Positions 1-6,290 of a DNA stretch of 12,166 nt are shown piece after piece. This DNA comes from Bacillota bacterium (lineage in GTDB: Bacteria > Bacillota > Clostridia > Acetivibrionales > DSM-1351). Location of the stretch: the NCBI GenBank assembly GCA_023431385.1, contig JAEYWA010000051.1, positions 1-12,166 of the forward strand, written 5' to 3'. The notes under the pieces were generated by a model that saw nothing but the letters and a program-made list of their open reading frames with translations, was not told the origin of the DNA and searched no databases. Every line of letters begins with the position of its first letter. The stretch's first letter is position 1. A program made the translations under genes and the position numbers.

Positions 1-2697
1 TATGTTGTTGTTTTTATCTACAGCTGTCCAGGTTATCTTTGTGGTTCCTATTTTGAATAGCTTTGGCGCATCATTTGAAACTGTGACCTCGAAGATATCG
101 CTGTATACAGGTGTGCCCAGCTCTACAATTGTTCCCTCGGCTGCTGTGGCTTCGACTGTTTTATCTGCAGGCGCTGTCAGCTCAGGCGGGATTGTATCCT
201 GTACTGTTACGTACTGTACCTTTTCGGTCTTGTTGTTGTTTTTATCTACAGCTGTCCATATTACCTTTGTGGTTCCTATTTTGAATAGCTTTGGCGCATC
301 ATTTGAAACTGTGACCTCGAAGATATCGCTGTATACAGGTGTGCCCAGCTCTACAGTTGTTCCCTCGGCTGCTGTGGCTTCGACTGTTTTGTCTGCAGGC
401 GCTGTCAGTTCCGGTGGTGTTGTATCAATAATTGTTACTTTCTGAGTACATTCACTTTCATTATCATTTACATCAATTGCTGACCAGGTTACAGTAGTTA
501 TTCCAAATGGATAAACCCCCGGTGCATTATTCCATATCTTTTTTATATCAAAGATATCAGTTGCACTGGCATGACCTATGTCAGCAACCTCTGTCATAAC
601 TGCTTTAGCTTCTACTGTCACATCCTCAGGTGGGGTTATATCTGGAGGAGTCTTGTCAGTTACAGTAATTTCCTGAGTCCTGCTAGTAACATTACCATTT
701 GCATCTGTTGCTTCCCAGGTTACTATTGTTCTACCAAGAGGATAATCTCCTGTACCGTTACTTATTACGTTGACTTCAAATATATCCTCAGCGGTAGCCA
801 ATCCTATATCCACTGGGGTTCTTCTTGCAGTAGCCTCCACAGATATATTGGCAGGCACCTTAAGCACCGGAGCGGTTTCATCAGTCACGGTTACCCTTTG
901 TATACCTGAACTGGAATTTCCGTTTGCATCCGTTGCTGTCCATTTTACATCAGTAGTGCCAACATCAAAGCCTTCTTTTGGTGCATTGTTTGTAATTGTA
1001 GCCGCGAAAATATCCGACGCCTCTGCATTTAGCAATTTTACAGGAGTTTTTACGGCTGTGGCCTCAACAGTTATGTCTGGCGGAACACTAAGCACTGGAG
1101 CAGTTGTATCAACAACTGTAATTATCTGAGTCCGGGTATCTTCGTTCTTACTCTCATCCTTTGCGGTCCAGGTAACTACAGTTGTCCCAAGGGGATATTG
1201 TTTTAGGTCATTATTGGTTATTGATACATCAAATATATCAGTCGCTGAAGCAATTCCTATATCAATAGGAGTCAATATTGCTGCAGCCTCAACTCTTTTG
1301 TCCTCAGGCTCATCTAGCACAGGTTTGGTTGTATCAACAACCTTTATATTCTGAGTACCCTCTGTTTTGTTGCCATGTTTATCTGTAACTTCCCACTTAA
1401 CAGCGGTATCACCTAATTGAAAACCCTCTTTCGGTGCATTATTTTTCAGCTCATAAGAAAATATTTCTGTTACCACAGGTAGTCCAATATCTACCGGTGT
1501 TTTCCGCCCGGTAGCCTCTATGGTTAAATCCTTTGGGAGTGTAATCAATGGTTTTGTAGTATCCTGGACGTAAATATGCTGGTCGCAGGTTGCTGAATTA
1601 TCGTTTACATCTGTAAAGGTCCAGGTTATTACCGTGTGCCCTACAGGGAACATATTATCCGTTGGGCCTGTCCGGGAATAATTTGTATCAAAAATGTCAT
1701 ATACAGAAGGCAGTTCTATCGGTACATAGGTTAATTCTCCGGTTGCTTCAACTGTTATATCAGAAGGTTTAGTTATTACAGGTTTTGTTTTATCTGTAAT
1801 TGTTATTCTTTGTATTTTCTCTTCCACATTTTTGTTTTCATCCACAGCTGTCCATTTTACTTCGGTCGTACCTACCTCAAATAGTGCTGGAGCATTATTT
1901 GTAACTGTTACATCAAATATATCTGTTGCCTTAGCTTCACCGATATTTAACTTGACGCTTCTGCTTGGTGCTTCCATAGTGATGTCCTCAGGAATTGTAA
2001 GCTGAGGCTTGGTGGTATCCTGAACCTTTATCTGCTGAATGTCTTCAGAAACATTATTATTTTCATCCGTTGCTTTCCAGGTCACATAAGTTGTGCCTAC
2101 AGGATAATCGGGAAGACCATTGTTGGTTATGGTTACCTTGAAAATATCTGTGGCTGAAGGTGTGACTAAATCTACATGTGTTCTTCTTCCTGTAGCTTCA
2201 ATCGTAACATCCTCAGAAGGTGTCAGTACCGGTGCTGTTGAGTCTATTACCGTTACCTTCTGAACGGTTGAGACTTCATTATTATTTGCATCCTTTGCGG
2301 TCCAGGTTACATAGGTTTCACCCAAATGGTACTTATCCGGAGCATTATTTGTTACTGTCACATCAAAAATGTCGGTTGCAGTAGCCGATTCAAGTTTTAT
2401 TGGAGTCTCGACGGCGGTTGCCTCAACTACAATGTCGCTCTGTACTGTAAGAACAGGCTTTGTTTTATCTGTAACAGTGATATTCTGTACTACCTGAGAT
2501 ACAAAGCCTACAGAGTCGGTAGCCTTCCATATGACTTTTGTAGTTCCAACAGGATAACCATCTTCAGGGGCACCAACCTCCAAGGTCCATTCACTTATGT
2601 CCATTACTGTAGCTTTCCCGATATTTACAGGTGTCTTAACAGCTGTTGCTTCCACCGTAATATCTTTGGGAGGAGTTACAACCGGCAGGCTTTTATC
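1..2697 (-). repeat. Tandem array of 11 complete HYR repeats plus a partial twelfth
   Basis: Reading on the minus strand, repeat units begin at an Asp codon followed by [TKSE][TSIK].P. The starts are at 2697, 2469, 2244, 2019, 1794, 1563, 1335, 1110, 882, 657, 426 and 198. Units are 75-77 codons (225-231 nt) each. Each carries a PxDxTVEATA-like strand near the start, a SATDIFDVTVTNNAP-like centre and YPVGTTxVTWTATDxNxN before the next unit. Most units are diverged from each other at the DNA level and contain almost no cysteine. The last unit is cut by the window edge after 66 codons, so the true repeat number is unknown. Confidence 0.88.
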
Positions 2698-4035
2698 CAG
2701 CTTAACAACCACGTTTTCCACTGAACTTGATTTATTTGCATTATCTATGGCCCAATAGTAAATAGTGGTTACTCCTTCAGTATTAAAGAATATTGCTGTA
2801 GTATCGTCATTTATGATTTTCTCCTCTCCCGTTTCACCCACTCTGAAATGGATCTCTTTAACACCGGAGAATACATCTTGTGCTGAAAGTATAAGAGTTA
2901 CTTCATATTTATTCCAGCCGCTTTCATTTTTTTCAGGACTTAAAGTGCTTGTTATTGTAGGCACTGTTTTATCTATCTTTACAACAAATGATTTTGCCTG
3001 CTCTTCATTACCGGCATTATCTACAGCCCAATAAGTTATCGCACTTGTTCCTTCAATATCAATATCCACCAAAGCATCCTGTCCCTCAAGTTTTATTGGT
3101 GTTCCGTCACCAACCTTATAGAACATTGCTTTGACTCCTGAAAGATTGTCTGTTGACTTAAATCTAACGGCAACCTTATTGTCATACCATCCGCCCGACT
3201 TGGGTTTTGAATATGAGGCTGTCGTTACTGGCTTGCTTTTGTCAATGCAAATGGGACCAAAGGTTATACTTGCTGAGTTGTCAGAACTGTCAACAGCCGT
3301 ACCGGTAGAAGACTGGTTAGCTCCTTCCTCGTTAAATGTCTGCTCAGCGGTGCAGGACTTTATAGTTGACAGGGAATCTGTGGCGCTACAAGACACAGCT
3401 ACCGAATGGTTTGTCCAGGTTCCGGCAACATAATCTGCTCCAGTATCCTCCTTAGCCTTAACAGATATAAAAGGTGGTGTTTTATCTACAATATTTGAAT
3501 TGTATGTTCCTACTTCTATGTTAAATGTAACAGTAGTGCCTCCGGGAATACTGGCCTTAACCTGTAAGGCTTGAACCAATCCCGGATAAAGTGAGTAAAC
3601 CTGGTATCCTTCACCCAAGTAATTTGAATTAGTATTAGCTGCAGAAGCCATACCGTTGGAATTGGTTGTAACAGTAATGACTCTGCTGTTACTACCCCTC
3701 ATAAGTGAAGTTATCATGTCATTCGCAGATACTTCAAAGGTTACCGAAACACCGGCAACCGGTTTGCCGGTGTTATCTTTTACAACTACAGTCTGCGGCA
3801 GCATGAAGCCTCGGCCTCCCGGTGCTGAAGTAGTTGGCTGCGTTAATTTCATCTGTTGGCGTAGCGGCGAAACCGCATAAAGTGTTTCTCCTGCCTCTCC
3901 GGCGGAATAGGCTTCATTCACATTAGGGATTACTACCAAAGAGATTAATAGAATTATCATCCAGCAGCATACCCATTTAAATTGTTTACCCGTGTATCTA
4001 GCAAAAGCTATAAAGGGTTTCTTCAAATGTTTCAT
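1..4035 (-). CDS. Giant secreted hyalin-repeat (HYR) surface protein, 3' end outside window
   Basis: Open without a stop for 1345 codons and still open at the left edge. I chose the ATG at 4035 over the in-frame ATG at 4041 because GGAGG at 4043-4047 lies 7 nt from the former and only 1 nt from the latter. Residues 1-45 form a signal sequence: a basic start (MKHLKK), a hydrophobic stretch at about 22-37 and a likely cleavage after AYSA. Residues about 75-180 resemble an invasin/Big_1-like domain (KDNTGKPVAGVSVTFEV). An Ig-like module follows at about 184-264, then two OmpL47-like modules at about 265-354 and 355-446 (SGVK, YWAVDNAGN), then HYR repeats from 447 on. HYR domains are extracellular Ig-fold adhesion modules. 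The cell-wall anchor, if any, would be in the unseen C-terminus. The gene is divergent from the sigma/lysis cassette. Role inferred: adhesion or a surface stalk; no enzymatic domain is seen. Confidence 0.9.
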   Translation of the reverse strand, partial: MKHLKKPFIAFARYTGKQFKWVCCWMIILLISLVVIPNVNEAYSAGEAGETLYAVSPLRQQMKLTQPTTSAPGGRGFMLPQTVVVKDNTGKPVAGVSVTFEVSANDMITSLMRGSNSRVITVTTNSNGMASAANTNSNYLGEGYQVYSLYPGLVQALQVKASIPGGTTVTFNIEVGTYNSNIVDKTPPFISVKAKEDTGADYVAGTWTNHSVAVSCSATDSLSTIKSCTAEQTFNEEGANQSSTGTAVDSSDNSASITFGPICIDKSKPVTTASYSKPKSGGWYDNKVAVRFKSTDNLSGVKAMFYKVGDGTPIKLEGQDALVDIDIEGTSAITYWAVDNAGNEEQAKSFVVKIDKTVPTITSTLSPEKNESGWNKYEVTLILSAQDVFSGVKEIHFRVGETGEEKIINDDTTAIFFNTEGVTTIYYWAIDNANKSSSVENVVVKLDKSLPVVTPPKDITVEATAVKTPVNIGKATVMDISEWTLEVGAPEDGYPVGTTKVIWKATDSVGFVSQVVQNITVTDKTKPVLTVQSDIVVEATAVETPIKLESATATDIFDVTVTNNAPDKYHLGETYVTWTAKDANNNEVSTVQKVTVIDSTAPVLTPSEDVTIEATGRRTHVDLVTPSATDIFKVTITNNGLPDYPVGTTYVTWKATDENNNVSEDIQQIKVQDTTKPQLTIPEDITMEAPSRSVKLNIGEAKATDIFDVTVTNNAPALFEVGTTEVKWTAVDENKNVEEKIQRITITDKTKPVITKPSDITVEATGELTYVPIELPSVYDIFDTNYSRTGPTDNMFPVGHTVITWTFTDVNDNSATCDQHIYVQDTTKPLITLPKDLTIEATGRKTPVDIGLPVVTEIFSYELKNNAPKEGFQLGDTAVKWEVTDKHGNKTEGTQNIKVVDTTKPVLDEPEDKRVEAAAILTPIDIGIASATDIFDVSITNNDLKQYPLGTTVVTWTAKDESKNEDTRTQIITVVDTTAPVLSVPPDITVEATAVKTPVKLLNAEASDIFAATITNNAPKEGFDVGTTDVKWTATDANGNSSSGIQRVTVTDETAPVLKVPANISVEATARRTPVDIGLATAEDIFEVNVISNGTGDYPLGRTIVTWEATDANGNVTSRTQEITVTDKTPPDITPPEDVTVEAKAVMTEVADIGHASATDIFDIKKIWNNAPGVYPFGITTVTWSAIDVNDNESECTQKVTIIDTTPPELTAPADKTVEATAAEGTTVELGTPVYSDIFEVTVSNDAPKLFKIGTTKVIWTAVDKNNNKTEKVQYVTVQDTIPPELTAPADKTVEATAAEGTIVELGTPVYSDIFEVTVSNDAPKLFKIGTTKITWTAVDKNNNI
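3..418 (-). repeat. Near-identical tandem duplication of one HYR unit
   Basis: The stretch from 3 matches the stretch from 231 with an exact 228-nt offset. I count about five differences over the first roughly 170 nt (two at 34-35, one near 39, then one each near 126 and 160). Divergence rises past about 176, around the repeat boundary. The other HYR units in the same gene differ much more at the nucleotide level, so this pair is a recent duplication or the product of gene conversion. Confidence 0.85.
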
Positions 4036-4096
4036 TTGCATTCCTCCAATAAATCCATAGGTTTATTTGTTGCTATACGACAAGATTTTGAAATGC

Positions 4097-4119
4097 TACA
4101 TGCTGAAATTTTGCATGTA
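4097..4119 (-). promoter_or_regulatory. Inverted repeat in the HYR gene leader
   Basis: TACATGC (4097-4103) and GCATGTA (4113-4119) are perfect 7-bp arms around 9 nt. It lies inside the predicted leader RNA of the HYR gene, between the promoter and the ribosome binding site. It could be an mRNA stem or a protein-binding site. There is no T-run after it, so a terminator is unlikely. Confidence 0.4.
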
Positions 4120-4138
4120 ACGACAATGAAACCTCCTT

Positions 4139-4167
4139 CTTATATAACAGGAATTATTGGAAGACAA
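4139..4167 (-). promoter_or_regulatory. Probable sigma-A-type promoter of the HYR protein gene
   Basis: On the minus strand TTGTCT (4167-4162) and TATAAG (4144-4139) are separated by exactly 17 nt. The predicted transcription start is near 4132, giving a leader of roughly 95 nt before the ATG at 4035. The -35 element overlaps the GTTGTTATTTG motif at 4175-4165. Confidence 0.6.
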
Positions 4168-4239
4168 ATAACAACTAAAAAAATATTATACATATTATAC
4201 ATATTTTGTATTTTATTTAAAAATATGGTTGTTATATGG
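4165..4239. promoter_or_regulatory. Divergent control region with inverted GTTGTTATWTG motifs
   Basis: The 319-nt gap 4036-4354 separates the HYR gene from the sigma cassette and holds no gene. GTTGTTATTTG reads on the minus strand at 4175-4165 and GTTGTTATATGG on the plus strand at 4228-4239. Each therefore faces its own gene, with an AT-only stretch including tandem ATTATACAT copies between them. The 11-nt arms differ at one position. The arrangement suggests one factor acting on both directions; its identity is not known. Confidence 0.4.
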
Positions 4240-4273
4240 GCAAAAAGTATTACTATAATAGTAAAATGACTTA

Positions 4274-4304
4274 TTGACTAAATTACATTTTTTTACAGTT
4301 TAAT
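4274..4304 (+). promoter_or_regulatory. Candidate promoter of the split-sigma operon
   Basis: TTGACT (4274-4279) and TTTAAT (4299-4304) are 19 nt apart, which is longer than ideal. An alternative is TATAAT at 4254-4259 with a weak TTGTTA at 4229-4234, also at 19 nt. Neither is convincing alone, so the start point could lie anywhere between about 4260 and 4312. Confidence 0.3.
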
Positions 4305-4354
4305 TCTAATCCTAATTATTTGAATCCCTAAAATTTCATCGAACGGAGGTTTTT

Positions 4355-4711
4355 ATGCAAACTAACGACAGTATCTCGGTAGAAAACTACAGGAAATTAC
4401 TGAGAAGAGCAGCATGGAGATTGCAGTACAAGGCTCGTATGCAGCAGTCAAAAGAATGTTATCTTCTTTTTGAAAGCCAGTTGCGCGACAGCGGTTTTGA
4501 GACAGAAATATTGTCTAGTGTCTATATTAAGGAATTGCTAGATTCCATACCGTGGGAGAAGTGTAGGTACATAATACGTAAGACAGTAATTGATGGTATG
4601 ACAGAGCAGGAAGTTGCACGTGAGCTTAACATGACTCAACAGGGGGTGAATAAATGGAAAAAGAAAGGATTGGAATTATTACGGCAAACCCTGACCGATT
4701 CCTTCAAATAG
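4355..4711 (+). CDS. Sigma-factor-like protein with region 4 helix-turn-helix
   Basis: 118 residues, with CGGAGG 5 nt before the ATG. The C-terminal half (about 66-112) looks like sigma-70 region 4. It has an IPWEKCRYIIRKTVIDG helix, a TEQEVARELNMTQQGVNKW helix-turn-helix that would read the -35 element, and a closing KKKGLELLRQ helix. The N-terminal 60 residues are helical and basic and show no recognisable region 2, so this protein alone cannot be a complete sigma factor. The next gene overlaps it by 58 nt and carries the HTH_16/region-2-like part. Both features fit a two-subunit sigma factor such as SigO-RsoA of B. subtilis. Upstream is the divergent region shared with the HYR gene. Alternative: a phage-type late activator with a sigma-like HTH. 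The family assignment is confident; the function is inferred. Confidence 0.78.
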   Translation: MQTNDSISVENYRKLLRRAAWRLQYKARMQQSKECYLLFESQLRDSGFETEILSSVYIKELLDSIPWEKCRYIIRKTVIDGMTEQEVARELNMTQQGVNKWKKKGLELLRQTLTDSFK

Positions 4712-4881
4712 TAAGACAGGCTCAGCAGGGTGACAAAGTGTCAATGAATGAAATAATAAACCTATTTTCTGATGACATTGAATTTCTGGCTAAATATATA
4801 ATGCTGCCCAGAGAAGATGCTATTCAGTCGCTTAAAGTTGAACTTATAAATATCGTATATGAGGATATGATCTGTAACTAG
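4654..4881 (+). CDS. Small HTH_16-like protein, probable region-2 partner of the sigma-like protein
   Basis: 75 residues, with AGGGGGTG 5 nt before the ATG. The start lies 58 nt inside the upstream gene, which implies tight translational coupling and matched amounts of the two products. The pattern IVRQAQQGDKVSMNEIINLF, then DDIEFLAKYIMLPREDAIQSLKVELINIVYE, is the layout of the HTH_16 family found in Tn916-type elements. It also matches the start of sigma region 2, where a short helix pair contacts core RNA polymerase. It has no region 4 of its own. With the upstream gene it would make a complete sigma activity. RsoA of B. subtilis is of similar size and role. Confident about the family-like pattern, less so about the function. 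Confidence 0.7.
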   Translation: MEKERIGIITANPDRFLQIVRQAQQGDKVSMNEIINLFSDDIEFLAKYIMLPREDAIQSLKVELINIVYEDMICN

Positions 4882-4912
4882 TTTTTTAGAAGATTGTACT
4901 ACAACCACCGAG

Positions 4913-4942
4913 GATTACTTATGGGTATAGGTAGTCTTTTTT
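4913..4942 (+). terminator. Hairpin with T-run after the split-sigma genes
   Basis: Positions 4913-4922 pair with 4927-4936 (10 bp, two of them G-T/G-U) around a 4-nt loop, followed by six T (4937-4942). It looks like an intrinsic terminator or attenuator that separates the sigma pair from the lysis genes. It also overlaps the start of a possible 30-codon reading frame (4921-5013), so it could instead govern translation of that frame. Confidence 0.55.
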
Positions 4943-5013
4943 ATAACGCATTTAAAGGAAACTGGGGTTATATGGCGATCTGTAAAGGTGGGGGGACATT
5001 TATTGCATCGTGA
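4921..5013 (+). CDS. Possible 30-residue peptide of unknown function
   Basis: ATG at 4921 with CGAGG at 4909-4913, 7 nt upstream, opens 30 codons ending in TGA at 5011-5013. The peptide starts MGIGSLFYNAFKGNWGY and ends KGGGTFIAS. It is rich in Gly and aromatic residues, a composition seen in small membrane-active or phage accessory peptides. The stop overlaps a GTG (5010-5012) in the frame of the following membrane protein. Against it: its first codons lie in the stem and T-run of the hairpin at 4913-4942, and it is short enough to occur by chance. I do not recognise the family. Confidence 0.3.
   Translation: MGIGSLFYNAFKGNWGYMAICKGGGTFIAS
4967..4975 (+). promoter_or_regulatory. GTTATATGG motif upstream of the lysis genes
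   Basis: The 9-mer is identical to 4231-4239 upstream of the sigma genes. In both places ATTTAAA stands 9-10 nt before it (4215-4221 and 4950-4956). This makes it a candidate recognition element for the split sigma factor or another regulator of the cassette. It lies 64 nt before the GTG at 5040. No standard sigma-A promoter is evident in 4943-5039. Confidence 0.3.
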
Positions 5014-5039
5014 TATCTGTCATGAAAGAAGGGGTGCAG

Positions 5040-5348
5040 GTGGAAACAAATATATTGATTACTTGCGTAGCGGCAGTCTGTGGAATAGTTTTCGGGTATC
5101 TTACCCTGCAGGCAAGAGTTAAGGGAGAATCAAAGCAAAGCGGAATCGAGGTCGGTCAACTAAAAGCTGATATCGAATATATTAAACGCAGCAGCGACAC
5201 AACTTTGCTTGAATTAAGATGCTTGAACACAACTGTAAATAATCATGCAGACAGGCTGGCAAGAGTTGAAGAAAGCACCAAACAGGCTCATCTTAGAATT
5301 AATGAGCTTCGAGAGGAGTTGGGGAAAGATGTGTCATGTAAGATTTAA
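5040..5348 (+). CDS. XhlA/BhlA-like membrane-anchored coiled-coil protein (holin-associated)
   Basis: I prefer the GTG at 5040 (102 residues) because AAGGGG ends 5 nt upstream. An in-frame GTG at 5010 would add ten residues and lacks a good site, although it overlaps the stop of the possible small peptide. Residues 5-24 are one hydrophobic helix (ILITCVAAVCGIVFGYLTL). Residues about 36-97 are a charged coiled coil (LKADIEYIKR ... LARVEESTKQAHLRINELREEL). That layout is typical of XhlA/BhlA-type proteins found beside phage and bacteriocin lysis genes, although here the membrane helix is N-terminal. The final 20 nt overlap the next gene, a peptidoglycan hydrolase. Probable role: a membrane partner in lysis or in enzyme release. 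Holin activity itself cannot be read from the sequence. Confidence 0.65.
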   Translation: METNILITCVAAVCGIVFGYLTLQARVKGESKQSGIEVGQLKADIEYIKRSSDTTLLELRCLNTTVNNHADRLARVEESTKQAHLRINELREELGKDVSCKI

Positions 5349-6039
5349 GTATCCGGACCAGTCCTGCGTTTATCCGGAATTACTTTCAGCAATAAATCAG
5401 GTATGCAGTGATTTCGGCAAAAATGCTCTATGTACTGCAGGCTTCCGCACACTTGAATGTCAGAAAGCCACTGCAAAATTAGTATTGAAAAAATATAATG
5501 GCAGCTACCAGTTAAATGACGGTTCGGTTTATATAGGTTATGGCAGCAATCGAAAATGTCTTGCTTCTGCTTATGGAAAATCAAATCACTGTTTTGGTCT
5601 GGCAATGGACATGGATGGCTGGTTTGAGGAATTAACCAACGAACAGCTAAAGAAGTATGGCCTCGTTAAGCCACTGGAATACGAGCCCTGGCATATTCAG
5701 CTGATTGAACTAACAGGTATAGGAGAAAGCCGTAAGAGCGCCATAAGAGAAATTATCCTAAAAGGAGTGATTGATACTATGAATATCAAGGAATTTCAAG
5801 CCTTGACATCCCTGGAGGTCGATGGTATCCCCGGTCCTAAAACACAAAAAAAGGCAAAAGAAGTTCTACAGGTATGTCAGGAAATTTTAGGCAACAATTT
5901 TACAAGTCCCAAGGAAGTAATTATTGCTACACAGAATAATCCTGAACTGTGGATTTCCAAACTTAACGAAATCAAATATTTTGATAACTTTATTTTAAAT
6001 ATCGTGAAAAGAATGGGAGGCAGAAATAATGAAGGATAA
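5329..6039 (+). CDS. Peptidase M15 peptidoglycan hydrolase with C-terminal PG-binding segment (endolysin-like)
   Basis: The start is the ATG at 5329 (236 residues). It overlaps the previous gene by 20 nt and is preceded by AGGAG at 5314-5318. An upstream in-frame extension exists, but it lies inside the preceding coding region. The VanX/VanY-type active site is intact: AGFR with Arg40, SxHxxGxAxD with His87 and Asp94 (zinc ligands), and EPWH with Glu119 (base) and His122 (zinc). The enzyme should cut peptide bonds of the peptidoglycan stem or cross-bridge. Residues about 151-185 (EFQALTSLEVDGIPGPKTQKKA) match the PG_binding_1 pattern. There is no signal peptide, so it would depend on a membrane pore or lysis to reach the wall, as phage endolysins do. 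The exact bond cleaved is unknown. Confidence 0.85.
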   Translation: MCHVRFKYPDQSCVYPELLSAINQVCSDFGKNALCTAGFRTLECQKATAKLVLKKYNGSYQLNDGSVYIGYGSNRKCLASAYGKSNHCFGLAMDMDGWFEELTNEQLKKYGLVKPLEYEPWHIQLIELTGIGESRKSAIREIILKGVIDTMNIKEFQALTSLEVDGIPGPKTQKKAKEVLQVCQEILGNNFTSPKEVIIATQNNPELWISKLNEIKYFDNFILNIVKRMGGRNNEG

Positions 6040-6217
6040 AATCAAGAATTTAATCAATGTTAAAAGCATTGTAACACTTGCTTTGGTTTTTACACTGGTT
6101 GTAATTGTCCTTTCGGGGAAAAAAATAGATTCGGACATCTTCCTGCTTTTTTCAAATAGTACTACAATGATTGTTACTTATTTTTTTACAAAAAAAACAA
6201 CTGATGAAAATAAATAG
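6029..6217 (+). CDS. Small one- or two-helix membrane protein of the lysis cassette
   Basis: 62 residues. GGGAGG is 8 nt before the ATG, which overlaps the end of the M15 gene by 11 nt. Residues about 13-30 (IVTLALVFTLVVIVLSG) form a clear membrane helix. A second moderately hydrophobic stretch lies at about 37-54 (DIFLLFSNSTTMIVTYFF), followed by a basic/polar tail (TKKTTDENK). The size, the last position in the cassette and the one or two membrane segments suit a holin or antiholin, but no specific family motif is recognisable. It is followed by a strong hairpin at 6233-6263. Confidence 0.6.
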   Translation: MKDKIKNLINVKSIVTLALVFTLVVIVLSGKKIDSDIFLLFSNSTTMIVTYFFTKKTTDENK

Positions 6218-6232
6218 CTGTTCCATCAGCTG

Positions 6233-6263
6233 AATATACCGGTACTGGTGTACCGGTATATTT
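6233..6263 (+). terminator. Strong hairpin closing the lysis cassette
   Basis: A6233 to C6245 pairs perfectly with G6250 to T6262 (13 bp) around the loop TGGT, with a short T-rich stretch after it (TTCTATTATT). It lies between the convergent lysis cassette and msrAB. The T-tract favours the plus direction, but the stem could slow polymerase from both sides. Confidence 0.7.
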
Positions 6264-6290
6264 CTATTATTCTCATAACTGTACGGCGTT

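Noticed and set aside
1..2697. Regular repeats that could suggest a CRISPR array
   Set aside because: The period is 225-231 nt, in frame and protein-coding with a HYR signature; there are no short direct repeats with unique spacers.
2..3433. Several open plus-strand frames of 90-150 codons opposite the HYR gene
   Set aside because: They repeat with the HYR units, lack ribosome binding sites and have the composition of antisense shadows of the repeat array.
3982..4269. 95-codon plus-strand frame across the HYR start and its leader
   Set aside because: It overlaps the HYR start, promoter and AT-rich control region, and its protein has no recognisable pattern or ribosome binding site.
5010..5039. 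GTG at 5010 as the start of the coiled-coil membrane protein
   Set aside because: No SD at a suitable distance, whereas AAGGGG precedes the GTG at 5040 and the protein then begins directly with the membrane helix.
5245..5328. Upstream in-frame start for the M15 hydrolase
   Set aside because: The extra 28 codons lie inside the coiled-coil gene, are unlike the family start and have no suitable ribosome binding site; the ATG at 5329 fits better.
4355..6217. Calling the cassette a prophage
   Set aside because: No integrase, attachment site, packaging, capsid or tail gene is visible in the window.
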